Positions 7,824 to 17,714 of a DNA stretch of 64,000 bases are shown piece after piece; the stretch's first letter is position 1, and the number at the start of each line of letters is the position of its first letter. The notes under the pieces are model-generated. The model was given only the letters and a program-made list of their open reading frames with translations, did no database searches and was not told where the DNA came from. The stretch spans positions 1 through 64,000 of the forward strand of contig CAZPBY010000018.1 of assembly GCA_964584785.1 (NCBI GenBank). The letters run 5' to 3'. The position numbers and the translations under genes are program-made. The stretch is from JAHFTY01 sp964584785 (GTDB lineage: Bacteria; Acidobacteriota; Terriglobia; 20CM-2-55-15).

Positions 7824-9765
7824 AACCGTTGAGATTAGCGGCGACGAGTTTATAGGGAATGCTGCCGTCCCAGTTGTTGTACGTGCATGAGATCGTCGCC
7901 GCGGGATTCACACTGCTCGCCACAGGGCCATTCGCGCCGCTGGAACCGGCGCCGGTGTATTTGCCGTAGCTCGCTTTGAGAGCGATCTTACCGTTGCCTT
8001 TCAAGTCGTACACGAAAGACAGGCGCGGCGACCACGAGTTGTAGACCGGGAAGTCGCGCCGTTCGGCGTAGATTCTCTTCGTCGCCCATGGACCCGTTCC
8101 CGGGTTGCCCTGTTCGGGCAGCCATGACGAGTAACGGTCGAAGCGGAGGCCCACATTGACGGTGAGCTTGCGGCTCATCGTGACCTTATCGTTGGCGAAC
8201 CACGAGTTGTAATAAACCCCGCTGGCTACCGTGTTCGGATAGTCGTAGGTGATGACGGAATTAGGGTGGAGGAAGTAATTCGTTTCACCCGGCAGGCTGC
8301 GGTAACGATAGAGCTGCTGATTCGAGTCCGGGTAACCTTCCGTCTCGGTGAACGCCTTGCTCCAGTGACCGTTCACGCCGGATTTGATTTCATTGTTCTT
8401 GCCACCGATGCTGCTAAACCAGGCCCACGTGCTGTTCCATCCCCAGCGAATCGGCCGGCGGGATGTGACCTGGTATTCGCCGCGATTGGCTCCCGTGAAC
8501 AGATCCGTCCGGCGGACGTCGCGGGTCCACGGTATGTCGGGCCACCAGTAACCGGCGCGATTGATGGAAGCGTCGAGCGTCATTCTCGGGCTGATGATGT
8601 CCGTCCATTTAAGAACCGGACCGATCGCTCCCCACGATTTTTGATTCTGTGTGGCTTCCATCGTGATGTACGCATTGGCGCCGCGGTAGGGTTGCCATTT
8701 GCGTCCGATCTGTTCGGTGAGTTCCAGTTTTTGACCTGGAGTTAATTGATAAGTCAGTTTGAGCGTGGGAGTGTCGAGCCGGGTAAAGAACTCCACCTGC
8801 TTATTGTCTTTTTCCGAAACGAAACCCGGAATGAATTGGCCGGCGTAGTTGTGGCTGAACGCCGTATAGAACGTGAACTTGTTTTTGATAATGGGGCCGC
8901 CGAGTTCATAGGCCCAATCGTCATAGTGGGTGTACTTATTCGATCCCGGCAGATAGCCGCGATCGAGGAGTTTTTGATCGACGTTATTGCTTTGAAACCG
9001 TCCGGGTTGATACGAGCCGTAGACCGAGCCGTGGAAGTCGTTGCCGCCGGACTTGATGGTGAAGCTGACGCTCACACCGGCATTTGCGGATTCGGCGCCT
9101 TTTGCGGCTGTGGAGTATTGGATTTCGGAATAGGTACCGAAATCGCCGAACAGGCTGTCGTTGGAGACCGCGCCTTCAAACTGCATGAGTTCGTTGCCGG
9201 TCCGTCCGTAGGTGCGGCCGCTCACCGTTGTTGCGCCGGCAAGCGTGTTGCCGCCGACGTCGTAATAGGGCGCGTAGATTCCGGGGATCATCTGCGACAG
9301 TCCTCGAATCGCCTTGCCGTAGGGGATCTTGTCCAGGTTATCCGTCGCCCAGTTGATTCCGACGTTCGCGGCTTCGAGGTCGATCTGGGGGGCCTGGCTC
9401 GTGACGGTGACCTCCTCGGCGACGGATGCAACCTCCATCGTGCCGTTGATCGTCATCGTTGCGCCGGGGGCCACGTCCACGCCTTCGATGTTCAGCGTTT
9501 TGAAGCCCGGAAGTGAAAAGGTGACGCGATAGGTTCCCGGCGGCAAAAGAGTGAATCGGTAAACGCCCAGTTCATCCGAGGGCGCCATACGCGCTCCGCC
9601 GATCATCGCGGGGCTGTTGATCGTGACTTCGACACCGGGAATCAGGGCACCGCTGCCGTCTGCCGCTCGCCCGGTGATTGCGCCGGTTTGGACCTGCGAA
9701 AAGGCGGGCGCGCTCAGGATCATGATGAGAATCGGAATCGTCCAGAAGAACTTTCCTCGCACCAT
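7643..9765 (-). CDS. Oar-like TonB-dependent receptor, N-terminal piece
   Basis: The N-terminal two thirds of a large outer-membrane receptor. A signal peptide ends near SAPAFSQ. It is followed by a carboxypeptidase-regulatory (beta-sandwich) domain at about residues 27-105 (GAITGRAADGSGALIPGVEV, LPPGTYRVTF), a plug-like region (about 115-230) and the start of the barrel. This architecture is the Oar/TonB-like type abundant in Acidobacteriota and thought to take up large or polymeric substrates. The ATG at 9765 is chosen because GAAGGAG lies 6 nt upstream. The gene runs into the gap at 7642 and continues in the C-terminal piece at 6725-7632. The sigma/anti-sigma pair follows downstream. Confidence 0.85.
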
Positions 9766-9850
9766 TGGAGTCTCCTTCGGAGCTGTTTGTTTCGACAATT
9801 AACGTGTTGCGCTCTTTTTAGCCGTGGCGTGGGAAGGTGTCAATTGTAAA

Positions 9851-9954
9851 GTAACTCACAAAGCCCGTCGCTGCCGCTCCGGGTTCTGACAGCTCTGGCT
9901 CGACCGGTACACTGTTCAGAACCCGGAGCGCAGCAACGGGCTTTGTGACGTTAC
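9851..9954. repeat. REP-like palindrome, copy B
   Basis: The second copy of the family at 3082. Arms: GTAACTCACAAAGCCCGTCG... to GGGTTCTGAC, and TTCAGAACCCGG... to GGGCTTTGTGACGTTAC. The nuoN stop codon (9951-9953) lies inside the outer edge of the right arm, so the hairpin sits exactly at the end of the complex I transcript. Confidence 0.75.
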
Positions 9955-11423
9955 CTCAGGGCGTTCAAAGCGGCGCTGGTGGACCAGTCGAGGACGCGAG
10001 TCGGAAGGATGCCGAGATACAAGGTGCCGAGGGCGGCGACCAGCAACGCGATCTTTAGCGCTCCGGCAACACACACGTCGGCGAAGTCTTCTTTCGGGTC
10101 GCGCATGTACATCTGCACGACGATGTAGAGGTAGTAATAAAACGAAACGACAGTCGTGGCGACACCGATCACCGTCAGCGAGACCAGGCCGGACTCGACC
10201 GACGACCGGAAGATGAAAAACTTGCCGGCAAAGCCGGCTGTTCCGGGCACGCCCGCCAGCGACAAAAGAAACAACGTCAGCAGTGCCGCGAGCGCCGGAC
10301 GCTTGGAAGCGAGCCCGGCGTAGTCGGAGATGCTAGTCAGTTTGTCCTCACTGCGACTCAATACAGTGACGATCGCGAACGTGCCGAGGTTGGTGAGGCT
10401 GTAAGCCAGCATGTAAAACAGTGCCGCGGAGATTCCCCGCCGGCTCCCCGACGCGAACGCGACCGCGATGTAGCCGGCGTGCGCAATCGATGAGTAGGCC
10501 AGCATCCGTTTGATGTTGGTTTGAGACACGGCGATGACATTTCCGAGGATCATCGTCAGTGCGGCCACCATCCAGATGATCGATACCCAGCGATCCTGAA
10601 TCGAAGGAAACGCCGTCATGAACACTCGAAGAAAAACCGCGAAGCCTGCGGCCTTCGGTCCGACCGACATAAAGCCGGTGACGGGTGTCGGAGCGCCCTC
10701 GTAAACATCCGGCGTCCAGATGTGAAACGGCGCGACCGCGACTTTGAAGCACGACGCGATCAGCATCAGCGCCGCGGCGAGAAATGCCAGGGGGACCTCA
10801 ACCTGTCCGCCGCGGAATGCGTCGGCGATCGCGATGAGGTTCGTGCTTCCCGTTGCGCCGAATATCAACGCGATGCCGTAAAGGAAAAACGCCGACGAAA
10901 AAGATCCCAGAAGGAAGTATTTCAGCGCCGACTCGTTCGACTTGAGATCCGTTCTGCGGAATCCGGCAAGCACGTATGTCGCGATGGACAGGACTTCGAG
11001 TCCGATGAACACCATGATCAGTTCATTCGATCCCGCCATCACGAGCATGCCGACCGTGGCGAACAGAAGAAGCGCGAAGAACTCCGGATGATTCAGTTGC
11101 AGGCGTGGAAGGAAATCGATCGAGGTCAGGACCGTCACGCCGGCGATCAACAGGAAGATCACGTGGAAAAAAATGCTGTAGTTGTCGACGATCCACAGGT
11201 TGGAGTACCACTGTCCCATGCTGTTCGCCATCGGCACCAGCGTTATCGTTGCTGCGACGATGCCGGCAAGAGCAAGCCACCCCAACTGACTTTTCTTCGG
11301 AGCCGGGACGAACGGTTCCGCCACCATGATGAAGATCCCCGCGATCGACAGCATGACCGCCGGAAGAATGGAAGCGATGTTGATGGGCGGCAGGTTCAAA
11401 ACGTCACCATTTGATGCCACCAT
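9951..11423 (-). CDS. nuoN: NADH-quinone oxidoreductase subunit N
   Basis: A 490-residue membrane subunit of respiratory complex I, one of three antiporter-like proton-pumping subunits. About 14 hydrophobic segments are visible. The family motif TPDVYEGAPTPVTGFMSVGP lies mid-protein, with the conserved Lys in the preceding helix (SCFKVAVAPFHIW) and in the ALKYFLLGSF segment. I start at the ATG at 11423 (MVASNGDVLNL), which overlaps the nuoM stop by 20 bp; the frame is open further upstream but that part overlaps nuoM coding sequence. It is the last gene of the nuo cluster. Confidence 0.93.
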   Translation of the reverse strand: MVASNGDVLNLPPINIASILPAVMLSIAGIFIMVAEPFVPAPKKSQLGWLALAGIVAATITLVPMANSMGQWYSNLWIVDNYSIFFHVIFLLIAGVTVLTSIDFLPRLQLNHPEFFALLLFATVGMLVMAGSNELIMVFIGLEVLSIATYVLAGFRRTDLKSNESALKYFLLGSFSSAFFLYGIALIFGATGSTNLIAIADAFRGGQVEVPLAFLAAALMLIASCFKVAVAPFHIWTPDVYEGAPTPVTGFMSVGPKAAGFAVFLRVFMTAFPSIQDRWVSIIWMVAALTMILGNVIAVSQTNIKRMLAYSSIAHAGYIAVAFASGSRRGISAALFYMLAYSLTNLGTFAIVTVLSRSEDKLTSISDYAGLASKRPALAALLTLFLLSLAGVPGTAGFAGKFFIFRSSVESGLVSLTVIGVATTVVSFYYYLYIVVQMYMRDPKEDFADVCVAGALKIALLVAALGTLYLGILPTRVLDWSTSAALNALR

Positions 11424-12984
11424 CCGAGCGGCGCTTCTCAAAAAGAGTGTTCTCGACCTGACGGGCAAATTGCGAGTCACGCCTGCCGGTCTGCGCGAGC
11501 AGACGGGCAACGGATGCGTCCATGGGTCGCAAGAAATGGTTCGAGTAAATGCCCATCCAGAAGATCAGTCCGAGCAGCGGAATCAACATCGCTTTCTCGC
11601 GGCCGAAGAGATCGGGCAGGTTTTGATTTTTTTCGTTCGTGATTTCTCCCCAAATGACGCGCTGGAACATCCACAACATGTACACCGCCGAAAGAATTAC
11701 GCCCGCCGCGGCCACGACTGCGCGCGATTTGTCGGCGGCGAAGGTACCCAGCAGGACGAGAAATTCACCGACGAATCCGTTGAGACCGGGCAATCCGATC
11801 GAAGACAGCGTCACGATCAGAAAGATTGCCGCGTACACGGGCATCCGGTGCGCAAGGCCGCCAAACTGTTCGATCAGTCGCGTGTGCCGCCGTTCATAGA
11901 TGACGCCCACCAGCAGGAAGAGCGCTCCGGTCGACACGCCGTGGTTCAGCATCTGGAAGATCGCGCCTTCCATACTCTGCGTCGTGAAGCTGAATATGCC
12001 CAGGACGATGAAGCCCATGTGACTTACCGATGAGTAGGCCACAAGCTTCTTCACGTCCGGCTGTACCATCGCCACCAGAGCGCCGTAGATGATACCGATC
12101 ACTGCCAGCAGAGTGATCAGCGGCGCGAAAAGGTGACTCATGTTGGGAAAGAGCGGCAGACTGAAGCGCACCATTCCGTAGGTGCCCATCTTCAACAGAA
12201 CACCGGCCAGCAACACCGACCCGGCTGTTGGAGCTTCGACGTGAGCGTCCGGAAGCCACGTGTGGAAAGGGAACAGCGGGACCTTGATCGCGAATGCAAT
12301 GAAGAACGCGACGAACAGGTACAACTCGGTCGCCGGCGCCAGAACGAACCGGCCTGAAGACATCGCGGCAATCATCGCGGGGTAGCTGAAGGTATAGATC
12401 GACGTGGATTTGCCGTGCAAAAAGTACAACGCGATGATCGCCACCAACATCAGGACCGAACCGGCCATCGTGTAGAGAACGAACTTCATCGCTGCGTAGA
12501 TTCGCCGTTCACCGCCCCAGACGCCGATGAGGAAGTACATCGGGATCAGCATCACTTCCCAGAAAACATAAAAAAGGAAAAGATCCAGAGACGCAAACAC
12601 GCCGACCACTCCGGTCTCGAGAAGCAACATGAAGATGAAATATTCCTTCAGGCGCTGGTCGATGGAGTAGGACGCGAGAATCGCGAGCGGCGTGAGCAAC
12701 GTCGTCAGCAGTATGAGAAAGAGGCTGATGCCATCGATGCCCATCTCGTAGTGGATACCGAAGGACGAGATCCACGGCACATCGATCCGATATTGAAAAT
12801 CCGAGGTGTTGCCGTCGAAGTGGGCAACCAGATGAAGAGAGAAAAGGAATGTGAGAACCGCCACGATCAGCGCTAGAGTCCGGATCACCTTCGCCTGCTC
12901 GCGGTTGAGAAACAGGATCAGCAGCGCACCCACCGCCGGGGTGAACGTTACGATCGTCAGGATGTGCTGATTGAGTATCTCCAT
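11404..12984 (-). CDS. nuoM: NADH-quinone oxidoreductase subunit M
   Basis: A 526-residue antiporter-like proton-pumping subunit of complex I. Features seen include FLLYVFWE-type segments (DLFLFYVFWEVMLIPMYFLI, carrying the functional Glu of the fifth helix), the broken-helix motif FHTWLPDAHVEAPTAGSVLL, and VKKLVAYSSVSHMGF. The ATG at 12984 (MEILNQHIL) lies 14 bp after the nuoL stop. The frame is open upstream inside nuoL, but that translation is Arg-rich and non-native. Confidence 0.95.
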   Translation of the reverse strand: MEILNQHILTIVTFTPAVGALLILFLNREQAKVIRTLALIVAVLTFLFSLHLVAHFDGNTSDFQYRIDVPWISSFGIHYEMGIDGISLFLILLTTLLTPLAILASYSIDQRLKEYFIFMLLLETGVVGVFASLDLFLFYVFWEVMLIPMYFLIGVWGGERRIYAAMKFVLYTMAGSVLMLVAIIALYFLHGKSTSIYTFSYPAMIAAMSSGRFVLAPATELYLFVAFFIAFAIKVPLFPFHTWLPDAHVEAPTAGSVLLAGVLLKMGTYGMVRFSLPLFPNMSHLFAPLITLLAVIGIIYGALVAMVQPDVKKLVAYSSVSHMGFIVLGIFSFTTQSMEGAIFQMLNHGVSTGALFLLVGVIYERRHTRLIEQFGGLAHRMPVYAAIFLIVTLSSIGLPGLNGFVGEFLVLLGTFAADKSRAVVAAAGVILSAVYMLWMFQRVIWGEITNEKNQNLPDLFGREKAMLIPLLGLIFWMGIYSNHFLRPMDASVARLLAQTGRRDSQFARQVENTLFEKRRSDGGIKW

Positions 12985-12998
12985 AGTTTCGACAGCCA

Positions 12999-14885
12999 CT
13001 ACCGCAGGAACCAGGCGACAACCAAAGCGCCGCCAAACAGAATCCAGACCGCGTAGGTCCGTACGTAACCGGTCTGCATGTGACGCAAGCCGGATCCCAG
13101 AGACCGGACGACGGTCCCGGAACCATTCACAATTCCATCGATCACAATCACGTCGACGAACTTCCAGAGAAACTCTCTCGACGTTTGCAGAATCGGCCAC
13201 ACGATAATCGCGTCGTAGATTTCGTCGATGTAGTACTTGTTCACAAGCAAGCCGTACATCGCATGTGCCCCGGAAGACAGCTTTGCCGGCAGATCCGGCT
13301 TTGCGACGTAAAAGACGTAGGCGACCGCAAATCCGATCAACCCGACAATCGTGGCGGCGCTCATGAGCAGCCATTCGGTGCCATGGGCCATCTCCGCACT
13401 GTGTTCAGGCAGTGCTTGCGGTACGCCGGTCCATCCCGCGGCGATCGAAAGAATCGCCAGAATGATCAGCGGAATCAGCATGACCGCCGGCGATTCGTGA
13501 ACGTGATGCACGTCCTCGTGTGTATAGCGTGGCGTGCCGAAGAATGTCAGGATCAGGAGTCGAAACATGTAGAAGGCGGTAAAGCCGGCCGTGACAATGC
13601 CGATGAGCCAAAGGATTTTTCCATAGTTTTCACCGGCGTAAGCGGCGGCGAGTATGGCGTCCTTACTGAAGAACCCCGCGAGACCGGGGAATCCCGTGAT
13701 CGCAAGAGTCGCGACGAAAAATGTACGGAACGTCCATGGCATCTCCCGGCGGAGACCGCCCATCTTTCGGATGTCCTGAATGCCGTTCATTCCGTGAATG
13801 ACGCTTCCCGCCCCAAGAAACAACAGCGCCTTGAAAAAGGCGTGCGTCATCAAATGAAACACGCCGGCGGCATATGCACCGGCGCCGCAGGCCAGAAACA
13901 TGTATCCGAGCTGGCTCACCGTCGAATATGCGAGGACCTTTTTAATATCGTTTTGAACGAGGCCTATCGACGCCGCGAAAATCGCGGTGAAGGCGCCGAC
14001 GAATGCAACGACGAGCAAGGCTCCGGGCGCCCGATCATAGAGCGCGGATGATCGAGCCACCATGTACACGCCGGCCGTGACCATCGTTGCCGCATGAATC
14101 AGCGCGCTGACGGGTGTTGGACCTTCCATCGCGTCCGGCAGCCACACATATAGCGGGATCTGCGCGGATTTGCCCGTCGCCCCGAGGAACAGCAAAAGGC
14201 AGATCGTGGTCAGGATTCCGACCGAACCGAGCGGCTCCACCGGATAGTCGAGGGCGTTTCCGGCACTCGTAAACACTGTTTTGAAGTCGACGCTGTGGAA
14301 CGTCGTAAAGATCAGCAAAACCGCGAGGATGAACCCGAAGTCACCGACGCGGTTCACAATGAATGCCTTCTTTCCCGCGTCCACGGCCGATCTCTTGAAA
14401 AACCAGAAACCGATCAGGAGATACGAGCACAGGCCGACGCCCTCCCATCCGACGAACATCAGCAGATAGTTGTTCGCCAGCACGAGCGTCAGCATCGAAA
14501 ACATGAACAGGTTGAGGTATGCGAAGTACCGGTAGAACCCCGGATCGTCGTGCATGTATCCGATGGAATAGACGTGGATGAGAAAACCGACGCCGCTCAC
14601 CACCAGGATCATCAATCCGGAGAGATGATCCAGCATGAATCCGAAGTTGGCTTCGAATGAGCCGGCGCGAATCCAGGTGAAGTAGTTCTGGATGATCGGA
14701 AGTTCGCGCACAGTGTCCGTGATCTGCGACATCTGCCAGAAGGCTGTCGCGGATATCAGGAATGATCCCAAAACCGATCCCGCCCCCAATACTCCAATGG
14801 CGCTCTTCGACAGGCGTTTCCCGAAAACGCCGTTGATGGCGGCGGCCACTAGCGGCAAAACGGGAATGAGCCAGAGGAGCGTCAC
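12999..14885 (-). CDS. nuoL: NADH-quinone oxidoreductase subunit L
   Basis: A 628-residue largest antiporter-like subunit of complex I. It has FVGWEGVGLCSYLLIGFWF, the motif PDAMEGPTPVSALIHAATMV, and KKVLAYSTVSQLGYMF, and it ends with the amphipathic lateral helix and final transmembrane segment (VWILFGGALVVAWFL). The preferred start is the GTG at 14885 (VTLLWLIPVLPLV), which has GGGAG 7 nt upstream and begins with the first membrane helix. An upstream TTG at 14930 would add an unlikely basic tail. Confidence 0.94.
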   Translation of the reverse strand: MTLLWLIPVLPLVAAAINGVFGKRLSKSAIGVLGAGSVLGSFLISATAFWQMSQITDTVRELPIIQNYFTWIRAGSFEANFGFMLDHLSGLMILVVSGVGFLIHVYSIGYMHDDPGFYRYFAYLNLFMFSMLTLVLANNYLLMFVGWEGVGLCSYLLIGFWFFKRSAVDAGKKAFIVNRVGDFGFILAVLLIFTTFHSVDFKTVFTSAGNALDYPVEPLGSVGILTTICLLLFLGATGKSAQIPLYVWLPDAMEGPTPVSALIHAATMVTAGVYMVARSSALYDRAPGALLVVAFVGAFTAIFAASIGLVQNDIKKVLAYSTVSQLGYMFLACGAGAYAAGVFHLMTHAFFKALLFLGAGSVIHGMNGIQDIRKMGGLRREMPWTFRTFFVATLAITGFPGLAGFFSKDAILAAAYAGENYGKILWLIGIVTAGFTAFYMFRLLILTFFGTPRYTHEDVHHVHESPAVMLIPLIILAILSIAAGWTGVPQALPEHSAEMAHGTEWLLMSAATIVGLIGFAVAYVFYVAKPDLPAKLSSGAHAMYGLLVNKYYIDEIYDAIIVWPILQTSREFLWKFVDVIVIDGIVNGSGTVVRSLGSGLRHMQTGYVRTYAVWILFGGALVVAWFLR

Positions 14886-14952
14886 AACTCCTCTCCCGCT
14901 TCGCGACGGGCAGCGCAGGGCGTCTGACAAAATGCATCTCGATACATGTCAA

Positions 14953-15255
14953 CTACCACTTCAATAAATTGCTGCGGTCGACGTTCAGGGTTTCGCGATT
15001 GCGGAACATCGCAATGACAAGCGCCAGGCCGACAGCCGCTTCTGCGGCAGCCACGACGAGTACAAAAAATACGAAGATCTGGCCGCTGATCTGATGACTC
15101 TTGCTCGAAAACGCCACGAACGTCAGGTTCACGGCGTTCAGCATAATCTCCACCGACAAGAGCAGCGCGATGATATTTCGTTTGATGAAAAAACCCAGCA
15201 CGCCGATCAGGAACAGGACCGCGCTCAGGATGAGGAACCAGCTCAGCGGAATCAT
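14953..15255 (-). CDS. nuoK: NADH-quinone oxidoreductase subunit K
   Basis: A 100-residue complex I membrane subunit (MrpC-like) with three transmembrane helices and two buried Glu residues in LLLSVEIMLNAVNLTFVAF and VVAAAEAAVGLALVIAMF. These belong to the chain of charged residues that couples electron transfer to proton pumping. The ATG at 15255 overlaps the nuoJ stop by four bases (ATGA), and AAGGA precedes it, so the two are translationally coupled. Confidence 0.95.
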   Translation of the reverse strand: MIPLSWFLILSAVLFLIGVLGFFIKRNIIALLLSVEIMLNAVNLTFVAFSSKSHQISGQIFVFFVLVVAAAEAAVGLALVIAMFRNRETLNVDRSNLLKW

Positions 15256-15743
15256 AGTTCCTTCTTCGCAAACACGACGGCGCCCATCAGCGCAATCAGG
15301 ATCAACACGGAAGTCAGCTCGAACGGCAGCAGATAGTCCGTGAACAACGCCCGGCCGATCGCTTCGGGCGTGCCCGGCATCTGGGTTTCGGCGAATGTTT
15401 CCGCGCGGACGTTCCATAAGGTCGCGAGAATCATGAACAGCATAAACAATCCGATCGGGATGCCGGCAAACTTGGGCCATCGAAGGCGGTCTGCGCCATC
15501 TTCGTCCGCCGGTAGATTGAGCAGCATGATCACGAAGACGAACAGCACCATGATGGCTCCGGCATAAACAATGATGTTGATGACTGCAAGGAAGTCGGCC
15601 TCGAGCAGAATGAAGAGTCCGGAGATCGAGATCAGCAGGACGATCAGCGATAGCGCGCTGTAGAGCACATGCTTCTGCGCCAGAACATTGATTGCAGCGC
15701 CGACTGCGGTTGCCGCGAAGAGGAAGAACAGAGCTTCGATCAT
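15252..15743 (-). CDS. nuoJ: NADH-quinone oxidoreductase subunit J
   Basis: A 163-residue complex I membrane subunit with five hydrophobic helices. It includes the conserved pi-bulge helix segment IIVYAGAIMVLFVFVIMLLN. It overlaps nuoH upstream and nuoK downstream, each by four bases (ATGA), as expected for a tightly coupled operon. Length is typical. Confidence 0.94.
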   Translation of the reverse strand: MIEALFFLFAATAVGAAINVLAQKHVLYSALSLIVLLISISGLFILLEADFLAVINIIVYAGAIMVLFVFVIMLLNLPADEDGADRLRWPKFAGIPIGLFMLFMILATLWNVRAETFAETQMPGTPEAIGRALFTDYLLPFELTSVLILIALMGAVVFAKKEL

Positions 15744-16753
15744 AGGATCGCCACCAGGAAGCTCGTGATCACAATGTTGGCCAGCGCGATAGGCAGCATG
15801 TACTTCCAGCCGAATCGCATCAGCTGATCATACCGAATGCGGGGAACCGTCGAACGCGCCAGAACATATATAAAGATGAAGGCAGAGATCTTCAGGAGAA
15901 ACCAGATCGTTGGAAGAATCAGCCGCAGCCAATCCGGTCCGAACGACGGTCCGTTCCAACCGCCGAAGAAGAGGATGGTGGCGATGCAAACAGTCGCGGT
16001 CAGGTTACCGTACTCTGCAAGCATGTACATCCCGAACTTCATGCCGCTGTATTCCGTGTGCCAGCCGCTGACGAGCTCCTGTTCGGATTCCGCGAGGTCG
16101 AACGGCAGACGGTTTGTTTCCGCCGTCGCCGCAATCATGTAAACAAAGAAAGCTACGGGCTGAAGGAAGATGTTCCAGCGCGGAATAAAGCCGAGCCACG
16201 TGCCTTCCTGACTCTGGACAAGACGCACGAGGCTGAGCGTGTTCGAGATTATCAGGACGCCGACAACGGAAAGGGTCAGGCTGAGTTCGTAGCTGATCAT
16301 TTGCGCGGACGACCGCATGCTGGCGATGAGCGGATATTTGGAGTTGGAAGCCCATCCCCCCAGAACGATTCCGTAGACGCTTAACGAACCGACCGCGAAA
16401 ACCACCAGCAATGCGACGTTGAGGTCCGTCACTTGAAGGGCGGGCCCGAAGGGAATGACGGCGAAGGAAAGCAGCGCTGGAACAATCGACACGATCGGCG
16501 CGACAAGGTAGAGCCACTCGTTTGCCGCTGTAGGCCGCACCTGTTCCTTGAAAAGAAATTTCAAACCGTCAGCGATCGGTTGAAGCAAACCGAAAGGTCC
16601 GACACGATTGGGCCCCGGCCGCATCTGCACAAATGCCATCACACGGCGTTCGACGAGAGAGAGATAAGCGAACGCTCCCACCAGCCCGCCGAAGATGATA
16701 ATCAGCTTCGCGAGCATGAGCAGGAACTCCCGGCCTGTGATGTACTCGATCAT
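15740..16753 (-). CDS. nuoH: NADH-quinone oxidoreductase subunit H
   Basis: A 337-residue membrane subunit forming the quinone chamber and linking the peripheral and membrane arms of complex I. Signature sequences: ERRVMAFVQMRPGPNRVGP, LQPIADGLKFLFKE, and the cytoplasmic loop ETNRLPFDLAESEQELVSGW. Eight helices are visible. A REP-like palindrome (16778-16863) separates it from nuoE upstream, which could weaken or separate expression inside the operon. There is no nuoG or nuoI beside it. Confidence 0.95.
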   Translation of the reverse strand: MIEYITGREFLLMLAKLIIIFGGLVGAFAYLSLVERRVMAFVQMRPGPNRVGPFGLLQPIADGLKFLFKEQVRPTAANEWLYLVAPIVSIVPALLSFAVIPFGPALQVTDLNVALLVVFAVGSLSVYGIVLGGWASNSKYPLIASMRSSAQMISYELSLTLSVVGVLIISNTLSLVRLVQSQEGTWLGFIPRWNIFLQPVAFFVYMIAATAETNRLPFDLAESEQELVSGWHTEYSGMKFGMYMLAEYGNLTATVCIATILFFGGWNGPSFGPDWLRLILPTIWFLLKISAFIFIYVLARSTVPRIRYDQLMRFGWKYMLPIALANIVITSFLVAIL

Positions 16754-16777
16754 ACGAACGCTCGGGATAAACGCATC

Positions 16778-16863
16778 GTCACGAAGCCCGTCGCTGCGCT
16801 CCGGGTTCTGACAGTTTTCGCCGAAGCGTACAGAACCCGGAGCGCAGCGATGGGCTTCGTGAC
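16778..16863. repeat. REP-like palindrome, copy C (inside the nuo operon)
   Basis: The third copy of the family at 3082. The left arm is GTCACGAAGCCCGTCGC... to GGGTTCTG. The right arm runs from CAGAACCCGG to GGGCTTCGTGAC. The loop is only about 20 nt, so this is the tightest palindrome of the four. It lies between the nuoE stop (16882) and the nuoH start (16753), in the middle of the nuo gene string. Confidence 0.78.
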
Positions 16864-16881
16864 GTTACGCATCGTGGGCAA

Positions 16882-17355
16882 TCATCCTTTCCGTCTTAAA
16901 TCCTCAATGATGGCTTCGGTTTTCTTCACGTCCAGGCTTTCGTAAAACTCGCCATTGACCTGGATGACCGGGGCCGTCGTACATGAGCCCAGGCATTCGA
17001 ACTCAATCGCGGAAAAGAACCCGTCCGGAGTAACCTGTCCAAAACTCACGCCCAGCTTGCGTTTGATGCAAGCCTCGATTTCGTCGGATCCCGTCAGCAT
17101 GCACGCGAGGTTCGTACAAACCAGAATGTGGTACTTGCCGACAGGTTTCCGCCGGAGCAGCGTATAAAACGACAGGATCGACTCGACCTCGGAGGCCGAC
17201 AATCCGACCTGAGCCGATACGTATTCGATGTCATTGTTGGTTACGTAGCCATGCTCGCGTTGCGCGATGAGCAACATCGGTATGAGTGCCGAGCGTTTCT
17301 GCGGGTAAATCGACAACAGGTGTTGGAGTTTCGATTCGGTCTCTTGTGAAAACAT
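16882..17355 (-). CDS. nuoE: NADH-quinone oxidoreductase subunit E
   Basis: A 157-residue thioredoxin-like [2Fe-2S] subunit (N1a cluster) of the NADH-oxidising module of complex I. The four ligands are C80 and C85 (CTNLAC) and C121 and C125 (CLGSC). The N-terminal helical part includes RSALIPMLLIAQREHGYV. The ATG at 17355 has GGGAG 5 nt upstream and overlaps the nuoA stop by one base (TGATG). Its usual partner nuoF is not in the window, which is odd because NuoE works only as a NuoEF unit. Confidence 0.93.
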   Translation of the reverse strand: MFSQETESKLQHLLSIYPQKRSALIPMLLIAQREHGYVTNNDIEYVSAQVGLSASEVESILSFYTLLRRKPVGKYHILVCTNLACMLTGSDEIEACIKRKLGVSFGQVTPDGFFSAIEFECLGSCTTAPVIQVNGEFYESLDVKKTEAIIEDLRRKG

Positions 17356-17714
17356 CAGCGCTCCCACTCGAGAGCACCTTTTTTCCAGATGTAGATGTAG
17401 CCGCCCAGAATCGCAACGATGAAAAGAAGCATTTCGAAGAAGCCGAACAGTTTCAAATCGCGGTAAACGACGGCCCAGGGAAAAAGAAAGACCGCCTCGA
17501 TGTCGAAAAGAAGGAAGAGCATCGCAATGAGGTAGAACTTGACGGAGAAACGGTCTCGCGCCGTGCCGACGGGCTGCATGCCGCATTCATAGGGGACGAG
17601 TTTTTCGGGGCGCGGCTTCTTCATCCCGAGCAGCCATGAACCAAAAAGGGAGACGATGGCGAACCCGGTGACCAGAATCAGAAAGACCAGTACGGGAGTC
17701 CAGTTTTCCAACAT
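17355..17714 (-). CDS. nuoA: NADH-quinone oxidoreductase subunit A
   Basis: A 119-residue membrane subunit of complex I with three helices. The conserved cytoplasmic loop PYECGMQPVGTARDRFSVKF contains the quinone-site Cys, and FDIEAVFLFPWAV holds the conserved Asp and Glu. It is the first gene of the minus-strand nuo string and is divergent from thiSG across 130 bp. nuoB, C and D, which usually follow nuoA, are replaced here by nuoE. Confidence 0.94.
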   Translation of the reverse strand: MLENWTPVLVFLILVTGFAIVSLFGSWLLGMKKPRPEKLVPYECGMQPVGTARDRFSVKFYLIAMLFLLFDIEAVFLFPWAVVYRDLKLFGFFEMLLFIVAILGGYIYIWKKGALEWER

